DNA from: Tetrapyrgos nigripes | Taxonomy: Eukaryota > Basidiomycota > Agaricomycetes > Agaricales > Campanellaceae | DNA length: 64,000 nt | Direction of reading: 5' to 3' | Assembly (NCBI GenBank): GCA_013368315.1 | Contig: JAACJM010000056.1 | Location: 248,001-312,000, forward strand | Shown here: in pieces, positions 11,636 to 25,054 of the stretch | Position numbering within the stretch: the stretch's first letter is position 1 | Layout: each line of letters opens with the position of its first letter | Notes under the pieces: model-generated | Seen by the model: only the letters and a program-made list of their open reading frames with translations | The model's database searches: none | What the model was told of the DNA's origin: nothing | Translations under genes and position numbers: made by a program

Positions 11636-13016
11636 TGTCAACTCAATCATTCGAAAATCGAAGCTCGAGTATTCCGTGGCGTTTGTCAGTATCGAGATGA
11701 TCTCCGTGTGTGCTGTCTCCGGGATCCCCTCCCTGTGCGATCTAACAAGCTTTTTGCGCTCTGTTTATGTCCGGTCATCGCGATTTTTTCGCAGGACCAC
11801 CCACAACTAACCCTGCGCTGCTTCGGAACACAAATGAATCGACTTCTCCTTTCGATTTGATTTCTTGTTTTCTTCGCTCCAATCTCCGGACACAGCTACA
11901 CCGCTTCCTCTCTTCCTAGAAACGGTTTGCATCCGCTCACCATCAAAATCATCATGCATTTTCAACTTTAATGAAAGTATTTACCGCTTACTTTGTGTCA
12001 GATTGTCTTCATGCACCCTCCTCCGGTCCCAAACACACTGGCCTTGGCCGCTGGTTCGAGCTGGTGCGTTGGCACCCAAGTAGCGACAAATTGTACCCTG
12101 CTCATGCAGCCATTTGCATCGCCTTCTTCCAAGGCCCCAGTGAGAAATGCCATGGGATAGAGAGTCATGCAGTATGTCCTCCTCGTCACATCATGCGTCT
12201 TTAATTTACTGAGTCAACTCATCTAGTATTTCCCTTTTGAATCGGAGGGTCTAGCCTGGGAACTTTTTTGATTAGCCTCTCATTATGGGTTTCCGCTTAG
12301 CGTGAATTCTGGAAAATGCTGCAAACCACGATGGGGTAGAGACATCTACTCTGATTTTTCTCCGTTACGTCTGCCATTTTCGACACGTTATTCGCCTCAG
12401 TTACTGAAGTCATTGTCATATATGCTATGAGACCGACTGAAAACATTCTCATTTGTCTATTATAGGTGTACTTCAGACAAAGTGTCATGGAAGGCAATGA
12501 TCTGCTCCTTTGAACGGCATTCGGCTCTACCAGTCACTGACGCCCACACCAATTGTAATGTCTTTCGGTCTTCAAATGCTAACGTCATTCGTCATTCGAG
12601 GCAAGCATTTGCTTGTATGTAGATCCAGGGAACTCGATTTGCCGGAGGACCCATCAAATCCGGCCGGTATCGCAAACCGATACAGTTTTTGACAGGGCCA
12701 TCGCGTTCGAAATTCCTCGAAGGCGAAGTTTTTGTTGAATCTTACCCTGCTTCATTTAGCATGTCCTTGTAAGTTCCCATTGGCATGGTTCGCCCGTAAG
12801 GAACGGCAACCTCCAGTTTTCGCTACCATACAGGCAATTATTTGGTAACTCGTTAAAACTCCAATTCGATTCCGATACTTTACGAGTGACCTATAGCGCT
12901 TCCGCACTATTAAAGAGGGTCTGTTTCGAGGATTCTTCCTTACCTCCTTCCGCCCCTCTCTACCGCCTCCGCCACAACGTCTAATCCTGATCTCATACTC
13001 AACGCTTGTCTTCACT

Positions 13017-13893
13017 ATGCAATCCAACAGTGCTCGCTCCTACTCTCATGACGACCACAGTGTAAATTATGTGTCCGGGGACTCTCAACCGCCACAAAAC
13101 TACCCTTACAGCATGTACTCTCAACGAGCGTACCCCGATCAGCAGGGCAGTCATTATTATCTTCCTAACCCGGCGGCGAACGTCAATGCACATGGTGCGT
13201 GAACGGTTTTGGGCAATGGCGTAAACAATGTGAACTGACGCCGAATCTGATAGCTGCGGCGACTGATCCTCGTCATTATCGCCCCGCCACTTCACATGGC
13301 CACCGACCATCTCGAAGTGTCGCGAACTCGAGCTATAATTACTCGTCGAGCATGGTGCCTCACTCATCGTCCTCAACTAACGGGCAACCTCCTTCTCCTC
13401 TGTACTACTCCAGTTCCCAATACTCCTCCACCAACCATGGGGATCGGTTTATTCCCACTCCTTCCGAACTCGCCAGTAGTCACTACAATTACTCCGGTCA
13501 ACAAATGTCGCAGTCACCGTCTATGTACACTACCCCTGGACATCACCAACGCCGTCACCCCTCAACTAGCCCAATCATGACAACTCGTCACTCTTCCCGC
13601 TCCGGGCACTCGCAATCTTCCCCTGTCTCCCCCACCGCGTCGGAGAGGTACCCGTGCGAGATTTGTGGAAAGACTTTCTCTCGTTCTCATGATCGCAAAA
13701 GGCACCACGAAACGCAGCACATCCCAAGCCCAGTCCTTCATAGATGTCGTTACTGTCGAAAGGAGTTCAGCAGGTACGTCGTCAACTTTGCGATGGAACA
13801 ACCGTGCAGTCACTAATTACTCTTCCTCGCAGAGCGGACTCCCTTAAAAGACATCTGGACAACGGTTGCGACGAAGCTCCAAGCTCCAAGTGA
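13017..13893 (+). CDS. Small C2H2 zinc-finger protein
   Basis: Three exons (13017-13194, 13254-13773, 13833-13893) give 252 residues. The first 180 residues are Ser/Tyr/Pro/His-rich and disordered. Two adjacent fingers lie at the C-terminus: CEICGKTFSRSHDRKRHHET, a canonical C2H2, and CRYCRKEFSRADSLKRHLD, whose last ligand is a Cys (DNGC), making it C2HC. The second intron splits the second finger at FSR/ADSLKR and the frame is restored by splicing. The protein ends about 10 residues after the finger. Many basidiomycete transcription factors have this layout. Likely a nuclear DNA-binding regulator; target unknown. Confidence 0.88.
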
Positions 13894-15824
13894 GCCGGTG
13901 CATTGCTGCTCTTCGAACTGCTCCGAGTAGCCAGCCGCATCCTCGTTCTCCACCTACAAACCCATGGACAAGTTGGCTTGCCTTTTCTTTTTTTTTGTAT
14001 TCAGGTTTCATCGTTTTCATGCTCTGTTAAATGTACAAATCGCTATACTATCTAGTAATTCCACACTAATCTTGCTCAAAGTCTCTTGCTATTCCGTGTA
14101 CTCATCCATCCCTGAACAACTAGTACTTTGCTTCCAGGATCTTCCCGAATTTCAAAAGCCTTGCTTCAAGCAAGCTTGGCAATTCCACTATGTACCTACC
14201 TTCTCCTTATATTCTACATATTGTACATTTCTACGTCTAGACAATCGATGCTCCCTTGATCTGCATTGAAGGTGTCTGACTTTACCTCGTGAAAACAAGT
14301 TCTTTGAGTTGTATAAGTAAAATCCGTATTGCTTGTTGACTGCTCCGGGTGATATTTTGAACTGGTGAGATTGTTTCTGATTTTGGTGTGCATGCGCGTC
14401 TCTGTTCAGATTGCGATTAGGACCTTGAATGTCAAAAAATAGTTGTTTAATTATGAGTGTCCTGCTGTACATGTAACCTATGTAGTACCTGGAGACAGGC
14501 ACATATGGCTCGGGAAGATCTTCTACTGTAGGTACGAGCACTGCTTTGACTCGGAGGAAGCTCCAAATTTGCTTGGAAGTCCATGTGGTTGGCGGTGTGT
14601 CGGGACTTCGGAAGACCGACGCGCGACTCGTCGCAATCTGGAGCCTCTCCGGGTAATACCCATCGATGAATCCGACTAATGTGATTAATTACTCCCAATA
14701 AAAATACACATGCATTTTGTGAATGAACGAAACCGATGGAGGCTAGCAGATGCTGAATGAGATGGATAATTATGAACATGCGGTGAATCCAGTAACATAT
14801 TCTGCTCATCTTCATTGCAATTGATCGCTAACAAGTCTTGACAAAAAGAGCAAAATTTCGTCGCATCCGACTCGGATTACTCAAGTTACTTACATCCTCA
14901 GGGTTAACATTCCTGAGACGTCGGACGCGCAGTAGGTCGAAGAAAGCCTACTATGTAAGTGCGTACTGCTAAATCAGACAGGTAAAACGACTTTCATGGA
15001 CGTTCTGCCCTTACAGGGCGGCTTTAAGAGTCCCCAGCGTGAAATTGAGTTGAGTCACAGATACTGTTCATTACTCGACCAACGTCAGAATGTGTCAGGA
15101 CGACTGTCGCATCTATCAGCAGTCTGTGAAACGGAGATCTGTGCACTTCTTAAGCACACTCGGCACCAAGAAGCAGCACCAAGACTAAACCTATTTGATC
15201 CCTCGCCTGCTCCAAATTCTCATCGTCCCCATCATTTAACTTTTCAGTCTAGCCATCCACGTCCCATCACGTCGCACATTGTACTAACGTCTAAAGTTCT
15301 AACGAAGACAGCAGGATCATGGTACCATACAAGAAGCAGACTAGGACTGACCCCGAAAGAACACACAGCCTGTGTTGGTTGGACTGTACAATGCTGTTCC
15401 GCGTCCCGTAGTTACACATGCTGCGTAAGGAGGATATATAAAGGCACTTGGTAGAGCCGTAGAAACAAGGCACGAACGATCGTGGATTCTAGTGGCCAGT
15501 ATGGCTGTCACGCACTAAACGATGTAGCAAATACTGCCTTAGTGGGTGGGCTCCTCGAAGATGATGTTCGACGGAAAAGGGTCGGAACTGAAGAAGCTGA
15601 TCGTCGGTTCACCGGAGTAGCAAAACACTGCTGGCCCTGAGGCAGCATGGAACGTCATGAGGACTGCGAGGAAGAACCGTCCGTTTGGCACCCTTTGAGC
15701 AGGACTAAATGTCTGCTGTGATAAGACAAAACAAGGTTGTAAGAAATCTAAATATATCGCACGATAGATCTTTACATACCGAGAGGAAAGAGTGCACAAG
15801 TTTTTTGGACAGGCAAGCATCCAA
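13894..15824. other. 1.9-kb region without a supported gene
   Basis: Several medium frames exist on both strands (for example minus 14815-14447 and plus 14996-15454), but none has family features or a good splice chain. A minus-strand frame ending at 15539 directly downstream of CWC24 could be a small separate exon, but nothing identifies it. Confidence 0.45.
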
Positions 15825-16947
<1,123 letters not shown>

Positions 16948-18332
16948 GGTGGTAGAGTTGTGAAATAGAGATTTATGTACTGAAGTTGCAACTTACGTGA
17001 CACTGACAAAGCGTCAAGTAAATAATTCTCACGCCACACTGCCTTAGTCATCGTTCATAATGACGCTCAGCGCCACGCCGCCAACTCGGACACTGACGCT
17101 ACAGTGGCAAAATATGAGGCAATGGTACCGCCGCGCACATATAAAAGGCGGACTGCAACCTTTGATTTTGTCCTGCTTTTTCTTCGATCTCTACCCTCGA
17201 CTGGGATTTTTTCTGTCCTTCTGGATTTGGACTCTCAACAAGTGAATCGTGTTTTCTTCCTCAGGGGGCGCAGCCTGACTGGCTTCTGTTGTGAATCATA
17301 GAGGGCTCAGCACATCCTAACAAACACACCTGCTGGACTTAGAGATCTACTCAGGTACTCGTTCCTTTTTGGTGGACGGAAGCGGGATCAGCTGCTAGAC
17401 TGGCTCCTCTGCAACAACGTTAACAGCCATGTTCCCGGCAAAACCTAGTTATCTGCCTAAAGGCTAATGAATGGGCTTTTTCGCTATAAATTCTACTGTG
17501 GTCTTCTTTCTGATGCGTCAAGAGCCTAGGTCCCATGTCTCCTAGCCATGCATCTCATGTCGCTTCCCAACCTTCAGGTATGCATAAGCCAAATCTTTTG
17601 TCCACGCAGAGCTAATTTGTGACTACATAGAGGTGGACATGACGTCGGTACCCACTCTTCTTCATCACTGATTGGCTCATTTTCTGACGCAAACGATCAA
17701 CGTACTTACTTTCTTCACTTCGGCGTATTACAAACCTCAACTTGCTCCTGAAGTAAGGGCATACCCGAAGCGCGATGCCTTGTCAATGCATGAGAGTCTT
17801 GCTGACTGAGACTTCAATTTGAAATAGCCCTCCTGGCCACGCTTCCATTCGGTGAAAGTGGGACGCCTGTAGCTGAGAAAGTTCAGCTGAGTTCATCCAC
17901 TTCTCTATAACCAACATGGCGGCTCCTTGAGCCTGGGCATCGATAAAAAATACTATTTGTTCTGCAACTCCGGATCAATATCGTTCCGCCCAGTTCCTCA
18001 TGGTGGTCCCTTTTTTGGCCACCTCTCTCATTCGTAAATTTGTCTTTTTAACAGTCGCAATGGAGGAGGATTTCTAGGGCTGCTCGAGAGTAGTACGAAG
18101 TATACAGTAGTATTCATGTACTACATAGGACTAGCGCGACTTGCCAGGAACCGCTGAGTGACAATGTGACGATAAGCGATAAGATCGGACCGAATGTGAT
18201 TTCCAATCAGCTTTGTAAGAGGAGTCATACTTATTCCTTTTATCCTGGCTCTTAGACTTGCACCACCACGTCCTCAAGAGACGGTCTCAGCTTCGCCATT
18301 CTCATCCTTACTCACTCCTTCACCCTAGGAGT
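16948..18332. promoter_or_regulatory. Divergent promoter and long uORF-bearing leader of the bZIP gene
   Basis: No main ORF fits here. Between 17916 and 18199 five short upstream ORFs occur on the plus strand: 17916-17930 (MAAP), 18000-18077 (25 codons), 18116-18157 (13 codons), and two ATGTGA start-stops at 18164-18169 and 18194-18199. The bZIP ATG follows at 18333. Confidence 0.5.
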
Positions 18333-19241
18333 ATGCCGTCCAATTTACGTGGTCTAAACATCGTTCATCCAGTACAACCAGACTTGGATTCTCAGGATCT
18401 GCTCTCGGGGCAACCCTTTCCCGACTTGTCTGCCCAACTTGCTCTATGGACCAACCTCCCTTTCGAGTCCGAAGAGGGCCCTAGCACCGTACAAAAGCAG
18501 GATAATTTTGACAAGGGCATGACTGATGAACGAGTGAACGAAGAGATCCACCGACAGGGATTGAAGGCCATGGCAGCTCATGATGGGCATATTAACGTCG
18601 TTACCGGGATCAATATCGAGCAGCCCCAGGTCCAACCCCGAGCGCAGCACCAGATGTCGGGTCCCCAGCAGCAGCTGGACCTGCATTCCATACTCTCTAC
18701 TCTCGGTATTGACCCGTTCACCGCGGCACAACAATTACTCCAATCGCAACAGCCTCCCGTTGCTCCATCCCTTGCCCAACTTTTGACGCTTCATTCTGCC
18801 TCCGCTGCGTCCTCATTCCAACAGCACCTTCCTCAGGCCTCCGCGCCTAATCTATCGGGAAGTTCTAGCAGTCAGATCGAAACCACTCCCCCCCCTGCTA
18901 AACGCGCTCGTACACGTAAAGCATCCGTTTCTACCGCCGATTCCCCAGAAGCCGACACCACTTCTGCCAATCCTCTATCCGCCTCTGAGGATAAACGTCG
19001 GAGGAACACTGCTGCTAGTGCCCGTTTCAGATTAAAAAAGAAGGAACGAGAGATGGCTCTCGAAAGTAAAGCAAAGGAATTGGAGACTCGCGTTAACGAG
19101 TTGGAGAAGGAATGCGAGGGACTTCGTCGCGAAAATGGGTGGTTGAAGGGGTTGGTCGTTGGTGTCACTGGTGCCGCTCAGAGTAATGCTCAGAGTAGTG
19201 CCCTTCCTTCGTTGAAAAGGTCCAGGGAAGAGGAGATATGA
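18333..19241 (+). CDS. bZIP transcription factor, Cys3/Met4-like
   Basis: One exon, 302 residues. The long N-terminal region is Gln/Ser/Leu-rich (QQQLDLHSIL, PSLAQLLTLHSA), as in activation domains. After a basic cluster (PPAKRARTRKAS) comes the bZIP at about residues 215-275: DKRRRNTAASARFRLKKKER, followed by leucine-zipper heptads (ELETRVNELEKECEGLRREN, then GWLKGLV). The NTAASARFR signature is that of Neurospora CYS-3, Aspergillus MetR and yeast Met4, which control sulphur assimilation, so that is the likeliest relative. Orthology within basidiomycetes is less certain, and Gcn4/ATF4-like roles are possible. I start at ATG 18333 because the frame upstream has no ATG. The uORF array in front suggests translational control. 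Confidence 0.87.
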   Translation: MPSNLRGLNIVHPVQPDLDSQDLLSGQPFPDLSAQLALWTNLPFESEEGPSTVQKQDNFDKGMTDERVNEEIHRQGLKAMAAHDGHINVVTGINIEQPQVQPRAQHQMSGPQQQLDLHSILSTLGIDPFTAAQQLLQSQQPPVAPSLAQLLTLHSASAASSFQQHLPQASAPNLSGSSSSQIETTPPPAKRARTRKASVSTADSPEADTTSANPLSASEDKRRRNTAASARFRLKKKEREMALESKAKELETRVNELEKECEGLRRENGWLKGLVVGVTGAAQSNAQSSALPSLKRSREEEI

Positions 19242-20894
19242 TTCTTTGTTTCATGGAATATGCGTCTATGGTTAAAACGATGGGTTATAGGTTATGCATC
19301 GTGGACTCAATCTGTCGTATATGTATCTTGTCCTTATTGTTCTATGATCATCGTCCACGGCCTTCTCTCTACAACTGGCACTATATACCTACTTCTCGTC
19401 GAGCTTCCCCCGCATTCATAGCCACGGTTTCTACACGGACGATGATTTGAACACACTGAAGAATTTGTACGTTTGTTGTATTTGTCGCTGTCCCGAGTTA
19501 TTCTACTGTATTGCTTCCTGAGTCCTTACAAACCTACAGTACTATAGTTTACTGATACTCTCAATTTAAGTAGGTTGAATCTATTACTTGTCTGTTGGCG
19601 AAGCACGCCATCCAGAAGTTTTATTGCGACAATAAAATTGAAACTAAGGAGTCTCGGATCACCTTTGTTGGTCCGAATGAAGGTTTGCCACATACAACCC
19701 GTACCTTGTGTCCTCTGTCTGCCAGGAGTAAGGTACATAGTCGCACAGTCGGGTTGATGAGCCCCAGCAATCCTTTGTTAATTATCAGAACAGAGATGAT
19801 GAGGGCAAAGTAACTGCTCAAGTTTTTCCGTCCCTAGTGGCTACATTGTGGCTACATTTCAAATTTCCTGGTCATCTGATGAGAGGGAGTATGCGGAGAG
19901 CCACCTGATTGTATTTTCCAGTCTGTGGCCACATCAGCGCTGAGGGCAAATTCTGAAGACGAAAAGAGCAAAGGGACAGCCGGCGTGGAGTCGGAGTCGG
20001 AGTGAAGCACGCCCAACCCGTCGACGAGGCAGCCTGAGGCTCTTATGCACGAATAAGTTGGCCTCTCTTGATCGTTCGTGTACTACATATGTCAATGTAC
20101 GTCAATTCTAACCAAAACAGGAACAGAAACTAGGCCACGCATTAGTACGAGGTAATACAAGCCGATGTTTGACGTAGAGAACGTAGACTGCACGAGTTGG
20201 AAATTAGGCCGACCATTGAAAAAAGTCAAAGGGTTTATTTACTCAACGGAAAAGACCAGGATAAAGGCGTGATATGATGCAGACCATACCGTGCAGGAAC
20301 ACGTTGTGCATTTTATGACTGCTCTGATACCTTGTCTCGCATACAGTCAGCATTCGCTTTGAGATGATCATGCGAGATGAAAAGGAACAGGTAAAAGAGA
20401 CAAGGATAAAGACGTGATATTCAGACCACACCGTAGAAACACGCTGTGCATTCATGACTGCTCTGATACCTTGTCTCGGATACAGTCAGCATTCGCTTTG
20501 AGACGATCATGCGAGATGAAAAGAAACAGGTAAAGTCATACGCAGAGTTGGCCCTTGAAGTGGAAAAACAGCAAAGTTAAGAAAACGTTTTCACCAATTT
20601 TGGGAGTGTCAGAAGGCTAGGAAATGGTCACGAAATCCAAACAGCAGCAGCCAGCCCGTATCTTATCCTGGATGATCCTCATGTTGGAAGACCAAAATAA
20701 TTACAACAGAGTCGCCCAGAAAAAAATCGCCGAGACCAGACCAAGAGCTTAAGACCAGAAAGAGATTTTCATTTATTGCAGAGTTTGACTCCGTCTTGAG
20801 GAGTAGGAACGTGAAGAGACAAGGAAGAGAGAACCTTTGAAGTTAGTGTACCGCCAAGTCACGAGCTTTCTGGTTGCATCCCGCCACATCATTC
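19242..20894. other. Intergenic region containing a tandem duplication
   Basis: No supported gene. The only structured element is the two-copy repeat at 20253-20535. Short frames around 19575-19820 and 20243-20455 are explained by chance or by the repeat. Confidence 0.5.
20253..20535. repeat. Two-copy head-to-tail direct repeat, about 140 bp per unit
   Basis: Copy 1 spans about 20253-20397 and copy 2 about 20398-20535. They share long blocks such as GCTCTGATACCTTGTCTCG, ACAGTCAGCATTCGCTTTGA and ATCATGCGAGATGAAAAG, differing by scattered substitutions and small indels. There is no coding signal shared beyond chance frames. Confidence 0.85.
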
Positions 20895-22409
20895 ATGGTC
20901 GACAATGTAGACGACGCCAGCTTCAATCCTTTCGTTTCTTATGACTCTATAGATCGCGCTCAGAATGATTTCGACGACCCTGACGGTGTACAACAGCAAC
21001 CTGGACCTGCATCTGACTTCAATGATTCCACTTTACGCACAGGAGACTTGCCTTCACCCTTGAAACTTCATTCCAGGGCACAAACCGAGGTCAATACGAG
21101 CAGTACTGGCCATAATCATCCTCTTCGTAGTGCTGGTCTTGGTTCTGCCTTCAAAGATGTAGGAATCACTAGGCCTCACCTAAGCCGGGCTTTAGATGCC
21201 AGTATCTTGGCTGATGTGGAGGACGCAGAAGGCGAGGACGGTGATGGAATGGTACCAGAAGGCTTCAACCCCGAAGGAGAGAAAGTTGTAATCGTACATG
21301 AGGTACGCAATTCTTAATGGACAGTCAAATATCCTGAACGAATCTTTTGCCTCCATTTTCATTTCTAGGTCAGCAGGACTGATTCTCTCGCAGGCGTTGC
21401 TTTGAAATATGGTATTGCTTTATCTGAACTACGGCGAGCTAATCAACTTTGGACTTCCGACTCGATTCACCTGCGCAAAATCCTATACATCCCTCTTGAC
21501 AAAACTTCCAGACAACAAGAGTTGTTGGCAGCAAACCACAGTTTGCCGTCTGTATCGCGTACTACTGCTGTACCCACAGATACAGTCGCGTCAAATGACC
21601 CCAATGCGTCAACCATACGCAGAGTCCCTGCTACCCAATTGTCATTCTTCCCTCCTTCATCCACCTCTGCCGTTACTTCGCCAGCTAGCGATTTATTAAT
21701 AGATCCCTCTCCGTCACCTCCCAAGCCTCATGCACGATACACGACCAATCCTGGAAACTCGTCTCTAAACACCATTCTCCAGGCTCTCCCTATCAACCCA
21801 TCCACTCGTGACACCATCATAGCTCGATTATCTTTCGACAGTGCTAGCTCCAGTTATAGTGACCGTGAACGAAGCTGGCAGCTGAATGGCTCTGGAAATG
21901 ATATTGATGAAGGTCATGAATTGGATCGCGTCTTTCGTCCTGGTCATAAACCGCGCAGCATGTCGGAAGATGGTTTGTCCATAAACCATGAGATTGATGG
22001 TTCAGATAGGCCTAGCGGGTCGGCTGCTTGGTACAACAAAAGTCCTAAGCAGACTGCGGTCAACCGTCCATCGGGGTATGGTTGGGAACAGGTCATTCGA
22101 CGTCTTGAGTCTGGCATAAAACCCATTACCCATCAGCCAGCTGCCGTGGATGAGACGAGACGTTATACGGGTTCTGAAGACCCAGATTCGACACCATTGG
22201 CGGTTCGAACAGTCCAGTTGGAACCATCTCCAGTTATGCAGGTCCCACGACGAAACATTGGCACCAGTAGAACAGTTTCATCGGGAAATGACTTCGATCG
22301 TCCCGATATTGGAACGGAAAACGGACACACTGGGAAGGGGAAGGGGAAGGTACGGCCAAAGTTATCAGACGTTGGGTTTGATTCTGAAGGACAGGGTGGC
22401 AGGGGATAA
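20895..22409 (+). CDS. LysM-domain intracellular protein (LYSMD-like)
   Basis: Exon 20895-21302 joins exon 21369-22409 in phase 0, giving 482 residues to the first stop. A single LysM follows an acidic N-terminus (about residue 133 onward): EVSRTDSLAGVALKYGIALS, ELRRANQLWTSDSIHLRKIL, YIPL. There is no signal peptide, so this resembles eukaryotic LYSMD1/2-type proteins rather than secreted LysM effectors. The rest is Ser/Pro-rich, with a Gly-Lys run (GKGKGK) near the end. The stop TAA at 22407-22409 is probably inside an intron: the same frame continues as coding-like sequence from 22410 (KQTLWNLIEGNKG...) to 22577, a GTAAGT intron follows, and 22638-22685 adds a short last exon. A 66-nt phase-0 intron 22350-22415 would remove the stop. 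ATG 20895 is the first in frame. Confidence 0.75.
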
Positions 22410-22685
22410 CATGAGAAGCAAACTCTGTGGAACTTGATTGAAGGTAATAAAGGCAACCCTTCGGGTGTCCAATGGTCAATGTTCCACTCAGAGACTGCTA
22501 GAATCCTAGAAGCTCTGGCTCAAAGGCCATTACCGAATTCAGCTTTTGTGACGAAAAACCTGGTCCAAGCATTGCAGGTAAGTCTTATTGTCGATTCCAA
22601 GTATGAGTGCTGCTTTTCAAAGCTATGTGTTGTCTAGACACCTGGAATGTCTCCTGTGTTTTCGGCTTTTCGGGAAAACGGCTAG

Positions 22686-25054
22686 ACTTAGTAGCGTCCG
22701 CCGTCGTCAGTCTTTCAGCATCTGCTACCTGTGATACCTGCTTTAGCCTTCATTCCATGCCTCCCTGGACTTACATGCAACATATAATGTTTTACGGCAA
22801 TTTACGGGGAGTGCGACACCATTAGGCATCCCACATAGCTACTCGAGCGCTGTTCTGTAACTTGACTATCATACGGACATCAATTTCCAACGTTATCGCT
22901 CTGAGCAGCCCGTCGACCTGTTTTGCGAGTTCTAAAGTATTCTCTACGGGTATCAAGATGGCAGGCCGTCGTGTTACGGTGATGGATGGATCACCCTCAG
23001 TCGGACCCACTTTACTGTGCATACAGCACCATACCCTCCGCGGATAGTTGGGGTAATTGCCATGCACCGCGGACAGCGGGACTACCAGACTTTTTCTAGG
23101 ATCGTTGGGACGGGGGCCGATGACACTGAAACGCTGTCTGTTTGCATGTACAGTTTATGAAGAATAGAGAACGTTACGTTCTTGGCAATTCCGAAGAGTT
23201 CTAAAGCTTTCATTTACTCCCGCACATCACCAGACTAGTAAATTGTGAAATGTGGGTTGTTAAGGTTTAGACCTTTGATTTCGCTTGTTCCTTACCACCG
23301 TCTGCCTTTTTTGAACAATCATTGGATCTCTGACCCTAGATGCTACGCCCACGTATAATCATTGCCAATTGAGGTCGACTCCGCCTGCCAATTTGCCTTG
23401 TGCACAGTCTGCGAGGCTTGCATTTGGGTCGTATGGCTGAATCATACCATCTGGATCTCTTGTGACTCCTTGACACGACGTCTGTACCTTCGGCTTTAGA
23501 CCATAGGTCATAGGCTTTACGGTGTACAGACGAGATGCGACTTCTCCGCCGTCTTCGTAATTGTTGTAAACTTGCACTCACAATCATACTTGTGGCGATA
23601 GAGTTATTCCCAGATTTTGACTGCAGCGGAGAAGTCTTCGAAAAACATACAGCCTTTGAATCCCACAGCTGGAAAAGGTTATCCGGTTTTCAATGTCTGT
23701 GTGCCTGGGCGTTTGGTAGACACGTCTCGCTTTGTCGGCCTGTGCTGTGCTTGGTAATGAGTTCGCGGATTAGTTTTTGAATTTGAGTTCTTGTAAGACC
23801 CGTTTCAAGTGGGTACAGACGACGGCTCGCAGCAGCTTTCGGAGCCCCGAGTAACGAGTTGTCTGTCAGTCCACGCTGAGCGGTGAATGAGCACAAAGAT
23901 GATCCAGGTGTTTGCTCTACTCCATCCGCTGTGGAGTCGGTTTTTTCCCGTCTACTCTGGGATCTGTGGCGTTGCCCTGCCACTTACATTGTAACTGCAG
24001 ATTTGCGAAACCCGTTGGTAGACCTAGAAATATAGCGGTCCATGTGGATGGTGGTCTATCGAAACGTCTTTAGTTTCTAGTTTCTGAGCCAAAGGTCTGA
24101 GGTCTCATCTGCCTCCTGAAGCATCACGTATCTGCCAGTGTCACTCAGTTTGTACTAGGACGTTGATCCGACATACGGCGAGAAGAATGCTGAGAAACTT
24201 TTATGGAATATATAAGTGAATCTAGCGACCCAACATGATATGTACAAGAAGTCTCCTGGACGGACACTGACGCACATCAAGTGTACAGGGAAGAAAACCA
24301 CTACGGATGGCTGGGAGACGTAGACAGGGGAAGGGGACCGGGAAGGGTATTAACAGAGTAGGAGGAGCAATGCGTCGCCAGGAAGCATACATACGTACAA
24401 CTCACTCTCTCTCGCACGCGTTCCCGAGCCCAGGTAAAAAACCCGACAATGGTTAGCCTGGTAGTAGAGAAAAGATCCATCAGCGACATGTCATAGCTAG
24501 ACATCACGGCGTAGAAGAATTCAGTAGGGGTTTCTGACTTATATAAATTGAAGGATATCTTCGTCGCCATAGCTCGAGCATGAAGATTTCATCGTAGGAA
24601 AAAAATAAGAAAGTGGAAAGGTGATACTTACCATTACGACTTGGGTACTCCGATGCAACCGTCATACAGATGTCGTACACAAGTCGTACAGCAAACAAAT
24701 ATTGTTGGGGTCTAGATTGAAAAGATAAGCGACATGTTGTAGAGACAATGAAGATGAGAAAAGGTTTGGAAAGTCAGAGATGCGATATGTTTGGCTGTAC
24801 GCTCTGCCGTTCGTCAAAGCTCCGTGAGCTACGACTGGGGCGGCAATGAAATCATCACAAAGAGTAGATGGAGGCGCTGAAGATGTTTGCGGGGGACTTA
24901 CCATAGAACCATGCTTGCAAAGAAAACTTCTAGACGTCGTGTGTAGAAGAAAAAAAAATTTCGGAGATTTCCCGCATCATATGCACATGACTGTGCTGTG
25001 CACGGGCCAAGTAACTTAAACCAAGCAATCCACTCAGGTCGTTTGCTACTCACC
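22686..25054. other. 2.4-kb mostly gene-poor region
   Basis: Short frames only for most of its length. The right part (about 24.2-24.95 kb, minus strand) contains a possible spliced gene, listed separately. Nothing else is supported. Confidence 0.4.
24172..24915 (-). CDS. Possible spliced gene of unknown function
   Basis: Low-confidence model. A frame containing LFAVRLVYDICMTVASEYPS ends at a GTAAGT donor near 24595. After a short intron with a possible CGAG acceptor the frame resumes (ATKISFNLYKSETPTEFFYA...) and reaches a GTGAGT donor near 24407. A further open frame can be joined downstream towards about 24172. The 5' end is unclear; an ATG followed by GTAAGT lies at about 24904. No family is recognised, and the segments are hydrophobic and aromatic-rich. 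It may be a small membrane protein or chance. Confidence 0.22.

Larger units (their letters stand above)
11545..13016. promoter_or_regulatory. Shared upstream region of PPG1 (-) and the C2H2 gene (+)
   Basis: This 1.5-kb gap between divergent starts has no supported gene. Next to the PPG1 start it carries a telomere-like palindrome (11561-11574) and a 13-bp inverted repeat (11598-11610 with 11623-11635). Pyrimidine-rich stretches near 12930-12980 precede the C2H2 start, as is common in fungal promoters. Confidence 0.5.

Noticed and set aside
20253..20535. Tandem box C/D snoRNAs in the direct repeat
   Set aside because: C-box-like and CTGA-like strings occur but are not both conserved in the two copies, and no terminal stem flanks them.
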